Shown in pieces: positions 53,150-62,288 of a stretch of DNA of 64,000 nt. The stretch is taken from contig NC_018681.1 of assembly GCF_000250675.2 (NCBI RefSeq), positions 8,184,001 through 8,248,000 of the forward strand, in the 5' to 3' direction. Both the position numbers and the translations under genes were made by a program. The notes under the pieces were generated by a model. It saw only the letters and a list, made by a program, of their open reading frames with translations. It did no database searches and had not been told where the DNA came from. Each line of letters opens with the position of its first letter. The first letter of the stretch is position 1. This DNA comes from Nocardia brasiliensis ATCC 700358 (GTDB lineage: Bacteria > Actinomycetota > Actinomycetes > Mycobacteriales > Mycobacteriaceae).

Positions 53150-53509
53150 TCAGTTGACCTTCGGCTGGCTGATCGCGCACAGCCAGGTGCCGTCGGGCTG
53201 CCGGCGCAGCACGTCCACGGTGATCTCGCCGTTGGGCCATTGGTGTGCGCTCAGCGCGATATCGCCCGTCACGAGCGGTTGCTGCCGCGCACCGATCTCG
53301 AAAACCGGTCCGGTAGCGAGGAATTGCGCGTAGGCCTCGCGGATCGCCGGGATGCCGCTGACCACCGGGCCGCCGGGAATCGCGAGCACAGCGTCGGGTT
53401 CGTACAGCGCGGCCAAGCCCGCCGCGTCCCCCGCCGCCACCAGTTCGACGAACACGTCGATCACGTCCTCCGGCTGCGCAATGCGCACCCGGCTCTCGAT
53501 CTCACTCAT
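53150..53509 (-). CDS. SnoaL/NTF2-like protein
   Basis: 119 residues. NTF2-like cone fold: EDVIDVFVELVAAGDAAGLAALYEPDAVLAIPGGPVVSGIPAIREAYAQFLATGP and GTWLCAISQPKVN. Such proteins act as small hydrolases, isomerases or binding proteins; conserved pocket acids are present, but no specific activity can be assigned. Soluble. Start at ATG 53509. Confidence 0.85.
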   Translation of the reverse strand: MSEIESRVRIAQPEDVIDVFVELVAAGDAAGLAALYEPDAVLAIPGGPVVSGIPAIREAYAQFLATGPVFEIGARQQPLVTGDIALSAHQWPNGEITVDVLRRQPDGTWLCAISQPKVN

Positions 53510-53696
53510 GCCGCCAGCGTCGCAGACCGGTCGCACGCCGCGCGAAAACCCGTACAGCCCTTGTCAACTTCCCGTAGGCACAACCGCTACCCGACAGCCC
53601 CTGGGCCGCGACGCAATTTTCAGCTATGTTTCAGCTACCAGAAGACACTGCCCGACTCGACACCCGCGCATCGTTCGATCCGATCGAGGAGAGTGC

Positions 53697-54191
53697 ATGA
53701 ACATCACCGGAAAGCTGGCGGGAATCGCCGTCACAGTCGCCGCGGCACCCCTGCTGAGCACGACATCCGCGCAGGCCGTCACCCCCGACACCGTCTATTT
53801 CAGCTACGGCGACGAGGTGAACTGCGCGATCACCGCCGACGGTATCGTCGGCTGCGATGTCACGCCGAATCGCGTGCCCGCCGTCGCGGCGGGCGACACC
53901 TGGGTACCGCTGCCGGTCCCGATCAATCAGGTCATCATCGACCAGCCGGGACTGCCCGCCCATCCGGGCCTCACGCCCAAGGCGTTCACCCTGCCGGGCG
54001 GAAATCCACGGATGAGCGATGTCAAAACCGGCGAGGGCTACGCCAGTATCGAGGTCGCGCACGGCGGCGCAACCTGCGTCGCGACCGGCGGGCACTACTC
54101 GGGCCCCGGCCTTTCCTGCACCGCGAAAGGCCATGCCTTCTCGCTCTACGCCACCGGCGGCGGCTTCCGGTCCGGCATCCTCATGAGCTGA
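53697..54191 (+). CDS. Secreted hypothetical protein
   Basis: 164 residues, ATG preceded by GAGGAGAG. Sec signal peptide (1-27, cleavage after AQA). Mature part has four Cys (DEVNCAITADGIVGCDV, GGATCVATGGHYSGPGLSCTAKG), consistent with two disulfides, and beta-strand periodicity. Similar secreted proteins are common in Nocardia and Mycobacterium; function unknown. Confidence 0.8.
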   Translation: MNITGKLAGIAVTVAAAPLLSTTSAQAVTPDTVYFSYGDEVNCAITADGIVGCDVTPNRVPAVAAGDTWVPLPVPINQVIIDQPGLPAHPGLTPKAFTLPGGNPRMSDVKTGEGYASIEVAHGGATCVATGGHYSGPGLSCTAKGHAFSLYATGGGFRSGILMS

Positions 54192-54219
54192 AGCACGACC
54201 GGGCTGTCACGTAACGGTT

Positions 54220-54233
54220 AGTGTTTCAAAACT
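54220..54233. promoter_or_regulatory. Candidate TetR operator upstream of the 54.3-kb regulator
   Basis: AGTGTTTCAAAACT, an imperfect palindrome 31 bases before the TetR start. Its TTTCAAAAC core is shared with a stronger palindrome at 57997-58013. Confidence 0.4.
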
Positions 54234-54264
54234 GCTGAGATTTCGTATTTGATAGCATCCGAAA

Positions 54265-54843
54265 ATGACCGTGCCGCTCGGGCGTCGTGAGCGTAAGAAG
54301 GCCGCGACCCGCCAGAATATCGCCGATACCGCGCTGCGGCTGTTCTCGGAGCGCGGGTACGACGCGGTCGGCATCCGGGACGTGGCGGCCGAGGCCGATG
54401 TGGCCGTCACGACCCTCTTCTCGCACTTCGCCTCGAAAGAGGCCCTGATCTTCGAGCGGGACGACGACTTCGAGCAGCGCCTGCTGCAGGCGGCCACCCA
54501 TCGGCCGGCGGACGAAACGCTCATGCACGCGCTGCGTCGCGAAATCCACGCCCTGGTGCGGCACTGCACCGGGCCGGACGTCGCGCCCATCTGGAAGATG
54601 ATCGAAGAATCGGCGGCCCTGCGGGAGTACGAGAAAACGATGCGGCTACGTCACGCGGAGTCGCTGGCCACCGCCATCGCCACCGATCTCGGCCTGTCCC
54701 GGACGCCGGTGGCCTGCCGGACCATCGCCAGATTCGTGATCGACGCCTACTCCGTGGCCCGTGAGGCTCCCGATCCGGCCGCCGCAGTGGACGAGATCTT
54801 CCAGATGATCGAGGCCGCTTGGAGCGTCGCCGAATTCAGCTGA
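54265..54843 (+). CDS. TetR-family regulator
   Basis: 192 residues. Helix-turn-helix at about 12-60: KKAATRQNIADTALRLFSERGYDAVGIRDVAAEADVAVTTLFSHFASKEALIFE. Ligand domain not assigned. An imperfect palindrome just upstream suggests autoregulation. Its last eight bases overlap the convergent FGGY kinase gene. Confidence 0.91.
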   Translation: MTVPLGRRERKKAATRQNIADTALRLFSERGYDAVGIRDVAAEADVAVTTLFSHFASKEALIFERDDDFEQRLLQAATHRPADETLMHALRREIHALVRHCTGPDVAPIWKMIEESAALREYEKTMRLRHAESLATAIATDLGLSRTPVACRTIARFVIDAYSVAREAPDPAAAVDEIFQMIEAAWSVAEFS

Positions 54844-56305
54844 GCCGGTGCCATTGCGCCAGTTCGGCGTGCAGGTCGCGCAGGGCGGTATGCACCGATC
54901 GGTAACCCTCGTACAAGCCACGCAACCATCCGACCGGCGCCGTCGGAACGAACGTCCGGTCGACCGCGACCGCCGCGCGCGCCGCCGCGGTCACGTCCGG
55001 GTAGAGACCCGCGCCGACCGCACCCAGCAAAGCCGCGCCCAGCGCCGCGCTGTCGTGCACCCGCAATCGGTCCACCGGACGTGCCAGCACGTCGGCGTGG
55101 ATCTGCCCCCATAGCGCGCTGCGCGCCCCACCACCCGAGAACGTCACGCTGGGAATCTCGAATCCACAGGCGGTCTCGACGGATTCGAGCACATGCCGGG
55201 CCGACATCGCCACCCCGTGCAACACCGCCAGCGACATATCGGCCGTCGTTGTCGCCGAACTCATCCCGAGAAAGCTCGCGCGAACCTCGGCGTCCCACAA
55301 CGGTGCTCGTTCACCCGCCAGGTAGGGCGTGAAGAGCACGCCGGGCACGCCCGCGGCGGCCGATTCGAAGACCTCCGCCAGACTCAGCCCGGACACCTGG
55401 CTCCACCAGCGCACGGCATCCCCGCCCGCCTGCGTCGGCCCCGCATGGACATACAGTCCGGAACGCGGCGGGAAGGTGACGATCCCACCGGCCGGGTGCG
55501 CCTGCGCGGCAGCGCCCGCGACGACCAATGACGTTCCGCACGAGATCATTCCGCGCCCGGGCTCGGTGGTGCGGGTGCCGAACACCGCACTGTAGGCGTC
55601 CATCGTGCCCACTACTACATCCGCGCCGTCGACCCGTCCCACCGTGGCCTCCGGAGCCAGGATCTCCGGCAGCCGCTCCTCGAGTCCGTCGACGAGTGCC
55701 ACCGCCTCGGCGAGGTATCCGTCCGGCCCCGCCACCCGTACCGCGGCCAGCAGATCCGTCGCGACCCGCCCGGTCAGTTTCGCGGCGACGAAATCCTTGG
55801 GCCCCAGCACCCAGCGCGTCCGCGTCCACAGGTCCGGGTCGGTGCGGGCGAACCATTCCGCCCGGGCGCCCACGAACGACGCGTCGAGGGTGATCGCGGA
55901 CCCCCAGATCCGCACCTTGTCCGCAGCGTCGAAGCGAGCGTCGAATTCCCGGGCGATCTCGGCACAGCGCTGGTCCTGCCAGATGATCGCGGGCGCCAGC
56001 GGCGTCAGCCGATCATCCACGCACACATGGGTATTGACCTGACTGGCCAGCCCGATCGCCCGCACCGCACCCACGGGCACCGCCGACAACACGGCCCGCA
56101 TCCCGGCGGCACAGCCCCGCCACCAGTCCATCGGATCCTGTTCGGCCCACCCGGGTTTCGGCCTACTGGTCGGATACGGCGTCGTATGCGCCGCCACCTG
56201 ATCACCCGCCACGGTGAACGCGACCACCTTCACCGCGGTAGTCCCGATATCGATGCCGAGCAACAACTCCCCCGACGTCCCGGTCTCCGGTACCGCAGTG
56301 CTCAT
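54836..56305 (-). CDS. FGGY-family carbohydrate kinase (xylulokinase-like)
   Basis: 489 residues. Phosphorylates a sugar or polyol with ATP. Family landmarks: LLGIDIGTTAVKVVAF (phosphate 1), IIWQDQRCAEIAREF, MISCGTSLVVAG and the ATP-site SVTFSGGGARSALWGQIHADVLARPVDRL. Closest in style to xylulokinases; substrate not proven. No transporter or isomerase adjacent. Divergent from a second TetR gene, its likely regulator, and convergent with the first. Confidence 0.9.
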   Translation of the reverse strand: MSTAVPETGTSGELLLGIDIGTTAVKVVAFTVAGDQVAAHTTPYPTSRPKPGWAEQDPMDWWRGCAAGMRAVLSAVPVGAVRAIGLASQVNTHVCVDDRLTPLAPAIIWQDQRCAEIAREFDARFDAADKVRIWGSAITLDASFVGARAEWFARTDPDLWTRTRWVLGPKDFVAAKLTGRVATDLLAAVRVAGPDGYLAEAVALVDGLEERLPEILAPEATVGRVDGADVVVGTMDAYSAVFGTRTTEPGRGMISCGTSLVVAGAAAQAHPAGGIVTFPPRSGLYVHAGPTQAGGDAVRWWSQVSGLSLAEVFESAAAGVPGVLFTPYLAGERAPLWDAEVRASFLGMSSATTTADMSLAVLHGVAMSARHVLESVETACGFEIPSVTFSGGGARSALWGQIHADVLARPVDRLRVHDSAALGAALLGAVGAGLYPDVTAAARAAVAVDRTFVPTAPVGWLRGLYEGYRSVHTALRDLHAELAQWHRLS

Positions 56306-56438
56306 CCCCGCAGTCTCGCAGAGCGCGCGGATCGTCGGCGAGGCCGCCGGTTCGACGAGCGCGCCGGAAGCACCGCCCCTGCGCCACGGTGGCGTCGAGC
56401 AGATCGAGAGCCAGGCTCGCGGCGGTAGATTGGCCCTC

Positions 56439-57056
56439 GTGGACAGACGTGCACTGCCGCTGGGTGTGCCGCGCGCAGAGCGCGCCGATGCCGCGCGCAA
56501 TCGGCAGCGCCTGCTGGCCGCGGCGCGGGCGTTGATCGCGGAGGTGGGGGTCGACAAGGTCACCATGGACGGCCTGGCGGAACGTTCCGGGTTGGGTAAG
56601 GGCAGCGTCTTCCGGCATTTCGGCACCCGCGCCGGGATCTTCGATGCGTTACTGGACGAGGACGAGCGGGCGTTCCAGAACCAGGTGATGGCAGGGCCGC
56701 CGCCATTGGGCCCCGGCGCCGACCCGATCCCGCGGTTGATCGCGTTCGGTCGCGCACGGATCACTTTCCTGCTCGATCGCCAGGCCATCGCGCGCGCCGG
56801 CTTGGACCGCGCACAGCCGATTCCGGCCGGAGCCGCGACCCTGTCCCGGTTCCACATCCGGATGCTGCTGGGCCACGCCTGCCCGGACGTCGCGGACCTC
56901 GACACTCTGGCCGTTCAGCTCACCGCGGCGTTGGAAGGCCCGATCCTGCTCTATCTGTCGTCGGACGACCCGGCGCACAGCGCACATCAGCTCCGCCGAC
57001 TGGCCGAGGGCTGGCAGGTCCTCGTCGAACGCGCGACCGCGCCGCGGATGGGTTGA
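56439..57056 (+). CDS. TetR-family regulator
   Basis: 205 residues from GTG 56439. Helix-turn-helix at about 20-65: RNRQRLLAAARALIAEVGVDKVTMDGLAERSGLGKGSVFRHFGTRAGIFDALLDEDE. Divergent by 133 bases from the FGGY kinase, so probably its regulator. Convergent with the reductase gene 14 bases downstream. Confidence 0.9.
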   Translation: MDRRALPLGVPRAERADAARNRQRLLAAARALIAEVGVDKVTMDGLAERSGLGKGSVFRHFGTRAGIFDALLDEDERAFQNQVMAGPPPLGPGADPIPRLIAFGRARITFLLDRQAIARAGLDRAQPIPAGAATLSRFHIRMLLGHACPDVADLDTLAVQLTAALEGPILLYLSSDDPAHSAHQLRRLAEGWQVLVERATAPRMG

Positions 57057-57070
57057 GCCCGGCACCTCGG

Positions 57071-57964
57071 TCAGCCGACAGCGCGGCGCAGCAGGTTTTC
57101 CGAAGCGGTCATGAACTCGTCGACGCGCACATCGTCCATGCCTCGGGTGGGCCGGATCGGCCGACCTTTGCCATTGATCATCAACCCGCTCTGCCCGGTG
57201 AGGTCGGTGGCGAACAGTACCGGCACAATGCGCTCGGCATAGGTTTCCGGTGACGGACGGAGCAGGCCGATCAGGGCTTGCGTGGCCCAGTTCGCGAGCG
57301 TGTCGCGGCCGAGGCGATTGGACAGAAGGTCGGTCTTCGTGGGGCCCGGATTCAAGCCGAAATGGTCCGGTCCCGGCCACCGGTCCCGACCGGCGAGGAC
57401 GAGGGCTTCGTTCGCGGCCACCGTGTTCTGGTGTGCCCTGACAGCACGGTAGTCACGTTCGGCGTTGAGGTCGGCGGGGTCGCCGAGTTCTCCGGTACCG
57501 GGCGAGCCCATGATGAATATTCTTGCGGGAAAACGGTTTCCGGTCCGCGCGCGGCCCAGGCGGAGTGCCAGTCCCGGCAACATCGCGATGCGCGAAAGAT
57601 GGCTGACGGCCATATCGCGTTCGATGCCTTCACCGGTTTCCTCCCGGCTCTTCGCCGCGAAGATTCCCTGTGTGAACAAGACCGCGTCGGCGGCTTCCAC
57701 CGGCAGTTCGTTCCCGAGCCGGACCGCCGCACGCAGCGACGAGAGGTCGGCTTCGAGGAAATTCAGCCGCTCGGCCGGATTGTCACGAAAGGTGCGGCCG
57801 ACCACGGTGACCTCGGCACCGAGCATCCAAGCCTGCCGGGCGACGGCCCGGCCCAGACCATTGGTTCCGCCGATCACGATCAGCTCTTTGCCGGTCAAGT
57901 CCAGCTCTGCCAGCGGCGGCGGCCGCAAGGTGATCCGGGGGTCGACTATTCCATCTATACGCAT
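57071..57964 (-). CDS. Short-chain dehydrogenase-like reductase
   Basis: 297 residues from ATG 57964. Rossmann loop ELIVIGGTNGLGRAVARQAW (GxxxGLG), then VGRTFRDNPAERLNFLEADLSS and a C-terminal GLMINGKGRPIRPTRGMDD. The usual YxxxK is changed (ERDYRAVRAHQNT has Tyr but no Lys four residues on), so it may be an atypical or divergent SDR. A perfect palindrome lies 33 bases upstream of the start. Confidence 0.82.
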   Translation of the reverse strand: MRIDGIVDPRITLRPPPLAELDLTGKELIVIGGTNGLGRAVARQAWMLGAEVTVVGRTFRDNPAERLNFLEADLSSLRAAVRLGNELPVEAADAVLFTQGIFAAKSREETGEGIERDMAVSHLSRIAMLPGLALRLGRARTGNRFPARIFIMGSPGTGELGDPADLNAERDYRAVRAHQNTVAANEALVLAGRDRWPGPDHFGLNPGPTKTDLLSNRLGRDTLANWATQALIGLLRPSPETYAERIVPVLFATDLTGQSGLMINGKGRPIRPTRGMDDVRVDEFMTASENLLRRAVG

Positions 57965-57996
57965 CGGCGTCCTTTCGATCGGCGGGGCATGCACAG

Positions 57997-58013
57997 TCGG
58001 TTTTCAAAACCGA
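57997..58013. promoter_or_regulatory. Perfect 17-bp palindrome upstream of the SDR gene
   Basis: TCGGTTTTCAAAACCGA, symmetric in every position, 33 bases before the SDR start codon. A typical TetR-type operator, and its GTTTTCAAAAC core resembles GTGTTTCAAAAC in the promoter of the TetR gene at 54265. Confidence 0.6.
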
Positions 58014-58109
58014 AGTTTACCCCGTTTAAATTCCCCGAGGGTGCCCGAGGCGTCGATCACACCGTTTGCCGCAAGTACCCGCGACCGGCCAACTAGCATT
58101 ATCAACATA

Positions 58110-58127
58110 TGTCGAGAATTATCGACA
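58110..58127. promoter_or_regulatory. TGTCGA-N6-TCGACA dyad upstream of the M28-like gene
   Basis: Six-base arms around GAATTA. A TTGACT box follows at 58132-58137. Repeated TGTCGA motifs are also a feature of the EthR operator in mycobacteria, and an EthR-like regulator lies just downstream of the M28-like gene. Confidence 0.5.
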
Positions 58128-58169
58128 AGTGTTGACTATATGGTCTAGGCCGATGCAGAATGGGCGGCC

Positions 58170-59642
58170 ATGAGCGACTGCACCCCACTTTCCGCCGTGT
58201 CCCGACGAGCTGTGCTCGGCGGTGCATTGGCGGGTCTCGGGGGTTTGGCGCTGCCGGGATTCGCTGCGGCCGCGCCCGATGGCGTCGAACTCGTCGACAG
58301 CGACATCATGTGGAGCTGGGTGCACCGGATGACCGCTGGCGGGCCCCGGTTCACCGGCAGCGATGCCCATCGTCGCTGGATCGATTACCTCGCAGGCGAA
58401 CTCGAGACGTTCGGGTTGCCGGTGCGGCGGTACCCGACGACTCTGAAGTACTGGAACGCCGGATCCTGGGCACTGACGGTGACCGATGCACAAGGCGCCG
58501 TACACGACATTCCCGTCGCCTACTACTGGCCTTATTCGGGAACCACACCGCCACAAGGGATTACCGGCGAACTCACCGAGGCGACCGGAGCCGACCCGAC
58601 CGGGAAGATAGTGCTCGCCGATCGGCCGATCACCCCGCTTGTCGCGGGCGCCTTCGCCGCGGTGGCGATAGACGCGCAGCCGCGTTCGCTACTGCTCGAT
58701 GCCGCGCTGGAGGACTCCTCGCGACTGTGGCTGGGCGCGCAGGGCCCGAAGCTGCGCGACCTACGCGACCGTGGCGCGATCGGCGCGGTCGGCATTCTCC
58801 CCTTCGACCCGGCAGATGCCGCAGGGCAATTCACTCCGCACCAACAACCGCACGACGGGTTGCCCGCCCTGCTCCTGGATCAGTTGCAGGGCAACCGCCT
58901 TCGCGAATCGATGCGGCACGGCCCGGTCACCGCGACGCTCACGCTCACCGCCGAGACGAACGACGAGGCCACGATCGACTATCTCGCCGCCGAACTGCCC
59001 GGCAACGGCAGCCGTGCGGGCGCGATCCTGGTCATGACCCACACCGACGGGCAGAACGCGATCGAGGAAAACGGCGCGGCCGCACTGCTGGCAATGGCCG
59101 ACTATTTCACGAGACTGCCGGTGGCACAGCGTGATCGCGACCTCTTGTTCGTGCTCTCCCCCGCGCACATGACCGCCCCTAGCAGTGCCGTGCATCCCGA
59201 GGCGTGGCTCGACCACCACCCCGAGATCGCCGACCGGCTCGTGGCCGCGGTGGTGCCGGAGCATCTCGGCGCGACGCAGTGGGATGCCGGCGGCACCGGC
59301 CGAGCCTGGCACGCCACCGGCAAGCAGGAGATCCTCGTCCTCGGCGTCGGCAACAGCGCGGAGCTCGCGCAAGCCGTCGCCGCGGAATTGACCGGCTCGG
59401 ATCTGGATCGCACGCTCGTCGCCCGGCCGTACACCGACAACCTCTACGGTGAGGCGACCGGGCCGTACCGGCGCGGGATCCCGACCGTCACCGCCATCGC
59501 GGGGCCGAACTACCTGGTGCGGGTGAGCGAGAACGGCGATCTCGACAAGCTCGATCCAGCGCTCGCCCATCGCCAGACCCGGTACCTCACGCGTCTGACC
59601 ACCCGGTTGCTCAGTGCGCCCTGGTTGCCTGCCCCGCGGTAG
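58170..59642 (+). CDS. Tat-exported M28-like peptidase with degenerate metal site
   Basis: 490 residues. Twin-arginine signal (SRRAVLGGALAGLGGLALPGFAAAA, about 10-34). A PA-like insert (about 130-240) is followed by the M28-like core: ILVMTHTDGQNAIEENGAAALLAMADYF aligns with the HxD...DNxxG segment of aminopeptidases, but the bridging Asp and the catalytic Glu-Glu pair are not clearly conserved (SPAHMTAPSSAV). The end YRRGIPTVTAI fits the family. It may be an active hydrolase with changed metal ligands or a non-catalytic binder. The EthR-like gene follows after 45 bases. Confidence 0.75.
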   Translation: MSDCTPLSAVSRRAVLGGALAGLGGLALPGFAAAAPDGVELVDSDIMWSWVHRMTAGGPRFTGSDAHRRWIDYLAGELETFGLPVRRYPTTLKYWNAGSWALTVTDAQGAVHDIPVAYYWPYSGTTPPQGITGELTEATGADPTGKIVLADRPITPLVAGAFAAVAIDAQPRSLLLDAALEDSSRLWLGAQGPKLRDLRDRGAIGAVGILPFDPADAAGQFTPHQQPHDGLPALLLDQLQGNRLRESMRHGPVTATLTLTAETNDEATIDYLAAELPGNGSRAGAILVMTHTDGQNAIEENGAAALLAMADYFTRLPVAQRDRDLLFVLSPAHMTAPSSAVHPEAWLDHHPEIADRLVAAVVPEHLGATQWDAGGTGRAWHATGKQEILVLGVGNSAELAQAVAAELTGSDLDRTLVARPYTDNLYGEATGPYRRGIPTVTAIAGPNYLVRVSENGDLDKLDPALAHRQTRYLTRLTTRLLSAPWLPAPR

Positions 59643-59687
59643 CGCGCGGCCGATCTGCGCATCGACGCGATCGGTAAGCTGTCATCC

Positions 59688-60323
59688 GTGACAGCGCGGA
59701 CGAGGCAACCCGGGTCGCCCGGCCGCCGCGGCCCCAGCAAAGGCGACCAGCGCGAAGCCGCGATCCTCGACACGGCCCGTCGATTGCTCGCCGAGCAGCC
59801 GCTTTCTTCCATCACGATCGACCAACTCGCCAAGGGCGCCGGCCTGTCCCGCTCGGCGTTCTACTTCTACTTCGACTCCCGCGACGCGGTCGTGCACGCA
59901 CTGGTCGGTGCCAGCCTGGTCGGTTTGAGCGCCATCGTCGAGGAGTTCGACCGTACGACCCCGCCGCGCGCGGCGATCCGGCATGCCGTCGCACGGTATC
60001 TGCAACGGTGGCGGACGGAAGGCACATTGCTGCGCGCGTTCGGTCCGGCGTCGAGTCGCGACGCCCACCTCGACGACACCTGGCGGGCAACCCACGCCGA
60101 CATCCAGCAGCGCATCGTCACCCTGATCGACACCGAACGCGCCGCGGACCGCGCTCCGGCGGGCCCGCCGGACAGCGGCGCACTGGCCGCGGCCCTGTTG
60201 GCGATGATGTGGCGGGCCGGCTACGAGTACGCAGCCGACGAACCCGACGCCGCGGAAACCGAACGCCGAGTCGACGCCCTCACCGCCGTATTCGTGCGCA
60301 CCATCTGGTGCACACCGGACTAG
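59688..60323 (+). CDS. TetR-family regulator, EthR-like
   Basis: 211 residues, GTG start. The DNA-binding part GDQREAAILDTARRLLAEQPLSSITIDQLAKGAGLSRSAFYFYFDSRDAVVHALV is very close in pattern to mycobacterial EthR (GDxRExAIL...DLAKGAGISRxxFYFYF). EthR represses a monooxygenase and binds hydrophobic ligands in a deep pocket. No monooxygenase is adjacent here; the M28-like gene upstream on the same strand is the only nearby candidate target. Confidence 0.9.
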   Translation: MTARTRQPGSPGRRGPSKGDQREAAILDTARRLLAEQPLSSITIDQLAKGAGLSRSAFYFYFDSRDAVVHALVGASLVGLSAIVEEFDRTTPPRAAIRHAVARYLQRWRTEGTLLRAFGPASSRDAHLDDTWRATHADIQQRIVTLIDTERAADRAPAGPPDSGALAAALLAMMWRAGYEYAADEPDAAETERRVDALTAVFVRTIWCTPD

Positions 60324-60390
60324 ACGAGACCCCGAGCGCAGGCGCCGTTTATCGCCACAGGTGGCGGTGACCGATCGCACGAGTCGGTGC

Positions 60391-61326
60391 TCAGCCGCCG
60401 AAATACGGCAGCACCAGTTGTTCGCACGCGGGACGGACCGCGTGCTCGGGGTCCAGGCCGTTGCGGATTTCCCGCAGCGCCACCCGGTCGTAGGCCATCG
60501 CGAGATGATCGGTGAAATCGTTCGGGCAGACGTCCTGGACGACGATGTTGCGAGCTTCGGGACCGTGCAGGAACTGGTCCGTCATAGGTGTCGCCACGAT
60601 GTCGTAGCGGGAGACGATCGTCGTGTAGCGCAGGCCGGGCACAGTGTCCGGCAGGCCCGCGAGCGCGGTGCTGAATTCCGAACTGCGGAACTGCTGCATC
60701 GCGGCGGTGTCGAGTTCGTCCAGTGCGGCGGCCAATCCGGGCAGCGCGGTGCGCCACATCGCCACCCACGGATCGAGACCGAGCGCGTCGGAGCCGCGGT
60801 AGGTGGGCGCCAGCGCCACCACGTCGTGCACCTTCGACGCGCCGCCGAACACGCTGGTGTAATAGCGAATCAACGGCCCGCCCTGCGAATGACCGACCAG
60901 ATCCACCACGGTCGCACCGGTGGCAGCGCGCACCCGGTCGATGAAGCGGTCGAGTTCGACCACGGAATCCCGAATGTCGCCGGTGCCACCGATCTGCCCG
61001 AACTTCAGCCCACCGAAGTTCAGCGCGAACACGCAATAGCCGTCGTTCTTCAGCAAGGGAGCCAACGCATTCCAGTTGACTCGCATGTTCGCGTGCGTCC
61101 CGTGCACCAGCACTACCGGCTCCGGGTGCGCGGTGCTGCGACAAGACCATTCGTTCACACCCGGCGGTTCCGAACCCGGATAGCGAATGCTGTCCGCCAG
61201 CGCCGTCAGCGTGCTGTAGTCCACCGGCAGCGGCACCGGCCCAGCCTGCGCACCGGTCGCGCGCACCACCCCCGCCAGCACGATCGCCACCACGACCCCC
61301 AGCATCCGCAGACCCTTGTTCGACAT
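60391..61326 (-). CDS. Secreted lipase/esterase
   Basis: 311 residues from ATG 61326 (GGAGGAG upstream). Sec signal peptide (1-28, cleavage near AQA). Alpha/beta hydrolase: VVLVHGTHANMRVNWNALAPLL and the nucleophile Ser147 in LVGHSQGG; the catalytic His is probably in the DFTDHLAMAYDRVAL segment. Cys62, Cys98 and two later Cys could form disulfides. The layout matches secreted triacylglycerol lipases of Nocardia and Streptomyces. Confidence 0.9.
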   Translation of the reverse strand: MSNKGLRMLGVVVAIVLAGVVRATGAQAGPVPLPVDYSTLTALADSIRYPGSEPPGVNEWSCRSTAHPEPVVLVHGTHANMRVNWNALAPLLKNDGYCVFALNFGGLKFGQIGGTGDIRDSVVELDRFIDRVRAATGATVVDLVGHSQGGPLIRYYTSVFGGASKVHDVVALAPTYRGSDALGLDPWVAMWRTALPGLAAALDELDTAAMQQFRSSEFSTALAGLPDTVPGLRYTTIVSRYDIVATPMTDQFLHGPEARNIVVQDVCPNDFTDHLAMAYDRVALREIRNGLDPEHAVRPACEQLVLPYFGG

Positions 61327-61484
61327 CGAAACTCCTCCCCGACCCAACGGGCGGCCATCCGAGGGCATACTGAAACCCACCGGTTCCAGATCCTGCCGCT
61401 ACCGAAGCCGCCCCGCACGGATTCGCCCGAATTCGTTGCCGCACAAGGGCTGGGTTCCGCCGACGCTCAGTGGCTCCGGAAACA

Positions 61485-61534
61485 CCGGACGCCGGGTCGA
61501 CACCGCTAGGGAGCGGAGTCGACCCGGCGTCCGG
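61485..61534. terminator. Strong hairpin terminator
   Basis: CCGGACGCCGGGTCGAC (61485-61501) and GTCGACCCGGCGTCCGG (61518-61534) form a perfect 17-base stem. It lies between the start of the secreted lipase gene and the end of the next minus-strand gene, so it would stop transcription from the latter. Confidence 0.8.
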
Positions 61535-61598
61535 GTGGGTCGAGTGTCAGGTCGCCGACTCGAGGGCGGCGGCGACCTTCACTGCGAATCGCCGATTA

Positions 61599-62288
61599 TC
61601 AGGGCAGCACCTGCGGGATCACGGCCGGTGCGACGGCACCGAGGATCGCGCCGATCACCGCGGCGAACACCACATAGCTGATGCCGCTGGCCACGATGCA
61701 GGCGAAGTAGCCGATCACGAAGACCAGGATGGCGGGGATGCACAGGATCGCGGCGATGCCGAGGCCGGTGAGGGCGCCGGCCGCGAGGCCGTTGGCAACC
61801 GGGTCGTGGTTCTGCGCGTCCGGGTTGGTCGCGATGGGCTTCAGCTCACCGGCGGCGATGGGCTGCAGCTCAGTCTCGACCTCCTTGGTCACCTGCGGGG
61901 TGACGACCAGCTTCTTCCCGTCCGGGGAGATCTGCGGCGCCAGCGAAATCGTGTTGCCCGCAGCCGTCTTCATCGACATCGGGAACTCGGTGACCTTCGC
62001 ACCGGTGGCCGACTCCACCTGCACCGCCGACGAATCCGCGGTCAAGGTGAACTTGCCACTGTTCAGCTCGGTGGAGATGGACTTGAGGTCAGGGGCGGTG
62101 GTGGTCTTGAACTCGACACCCTGCTCGTTGCCGGTCGCCGTCAGGCTGTCGGCCCACCGCGTCTGCTGCGCGGTGTAGTCGGTCGCCGACGCGGTACCCG
62201 CGCTGGCGAGCGTAGCCACTACCGCGAAGGGCAGGACAGCAGCGGCCAGAACCTGGCGACCCGCGCGCGTGACATTCTTATAGAACAT
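61599..62288 (-). CDS. Secreted protein with C-terminal glycine-rich hydrophobic domain
   Basis: 229 residues. Signal peptide (1-34, cleavage after ASA), a soluble beta-rich domain (about 35-150, TTTAPDLKSISTELNSGKFTLTADSSAVQVESATGAKVTEFPM), then a hydrophobic C-terminal region (about 165-229) of small residues typical of Nocardia envelope proteins of this kind. Family name not recognised with confidence. Function unknown. Confidence 0.82.
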   Translation of the reverse strand: MFYKNVTRAGRQVLAAAVLPFAVVATLASAGTASATDYTAQQTRWADSLTATGNEQGVEFKTTTAPDLKSISTELNSGKFTLTADSSAVQVESATGAKVTEFPMSMKTAAGNTISLAPQISPDGKKLVVTPQVTKEVETELQPIAAGELKPIATNPDAQNHDPVANGLAAGALTGLGIAAILCIPAILVFVIGYFACIVASGISYVVFAAVIGAILGAVAPAVIPQVLP

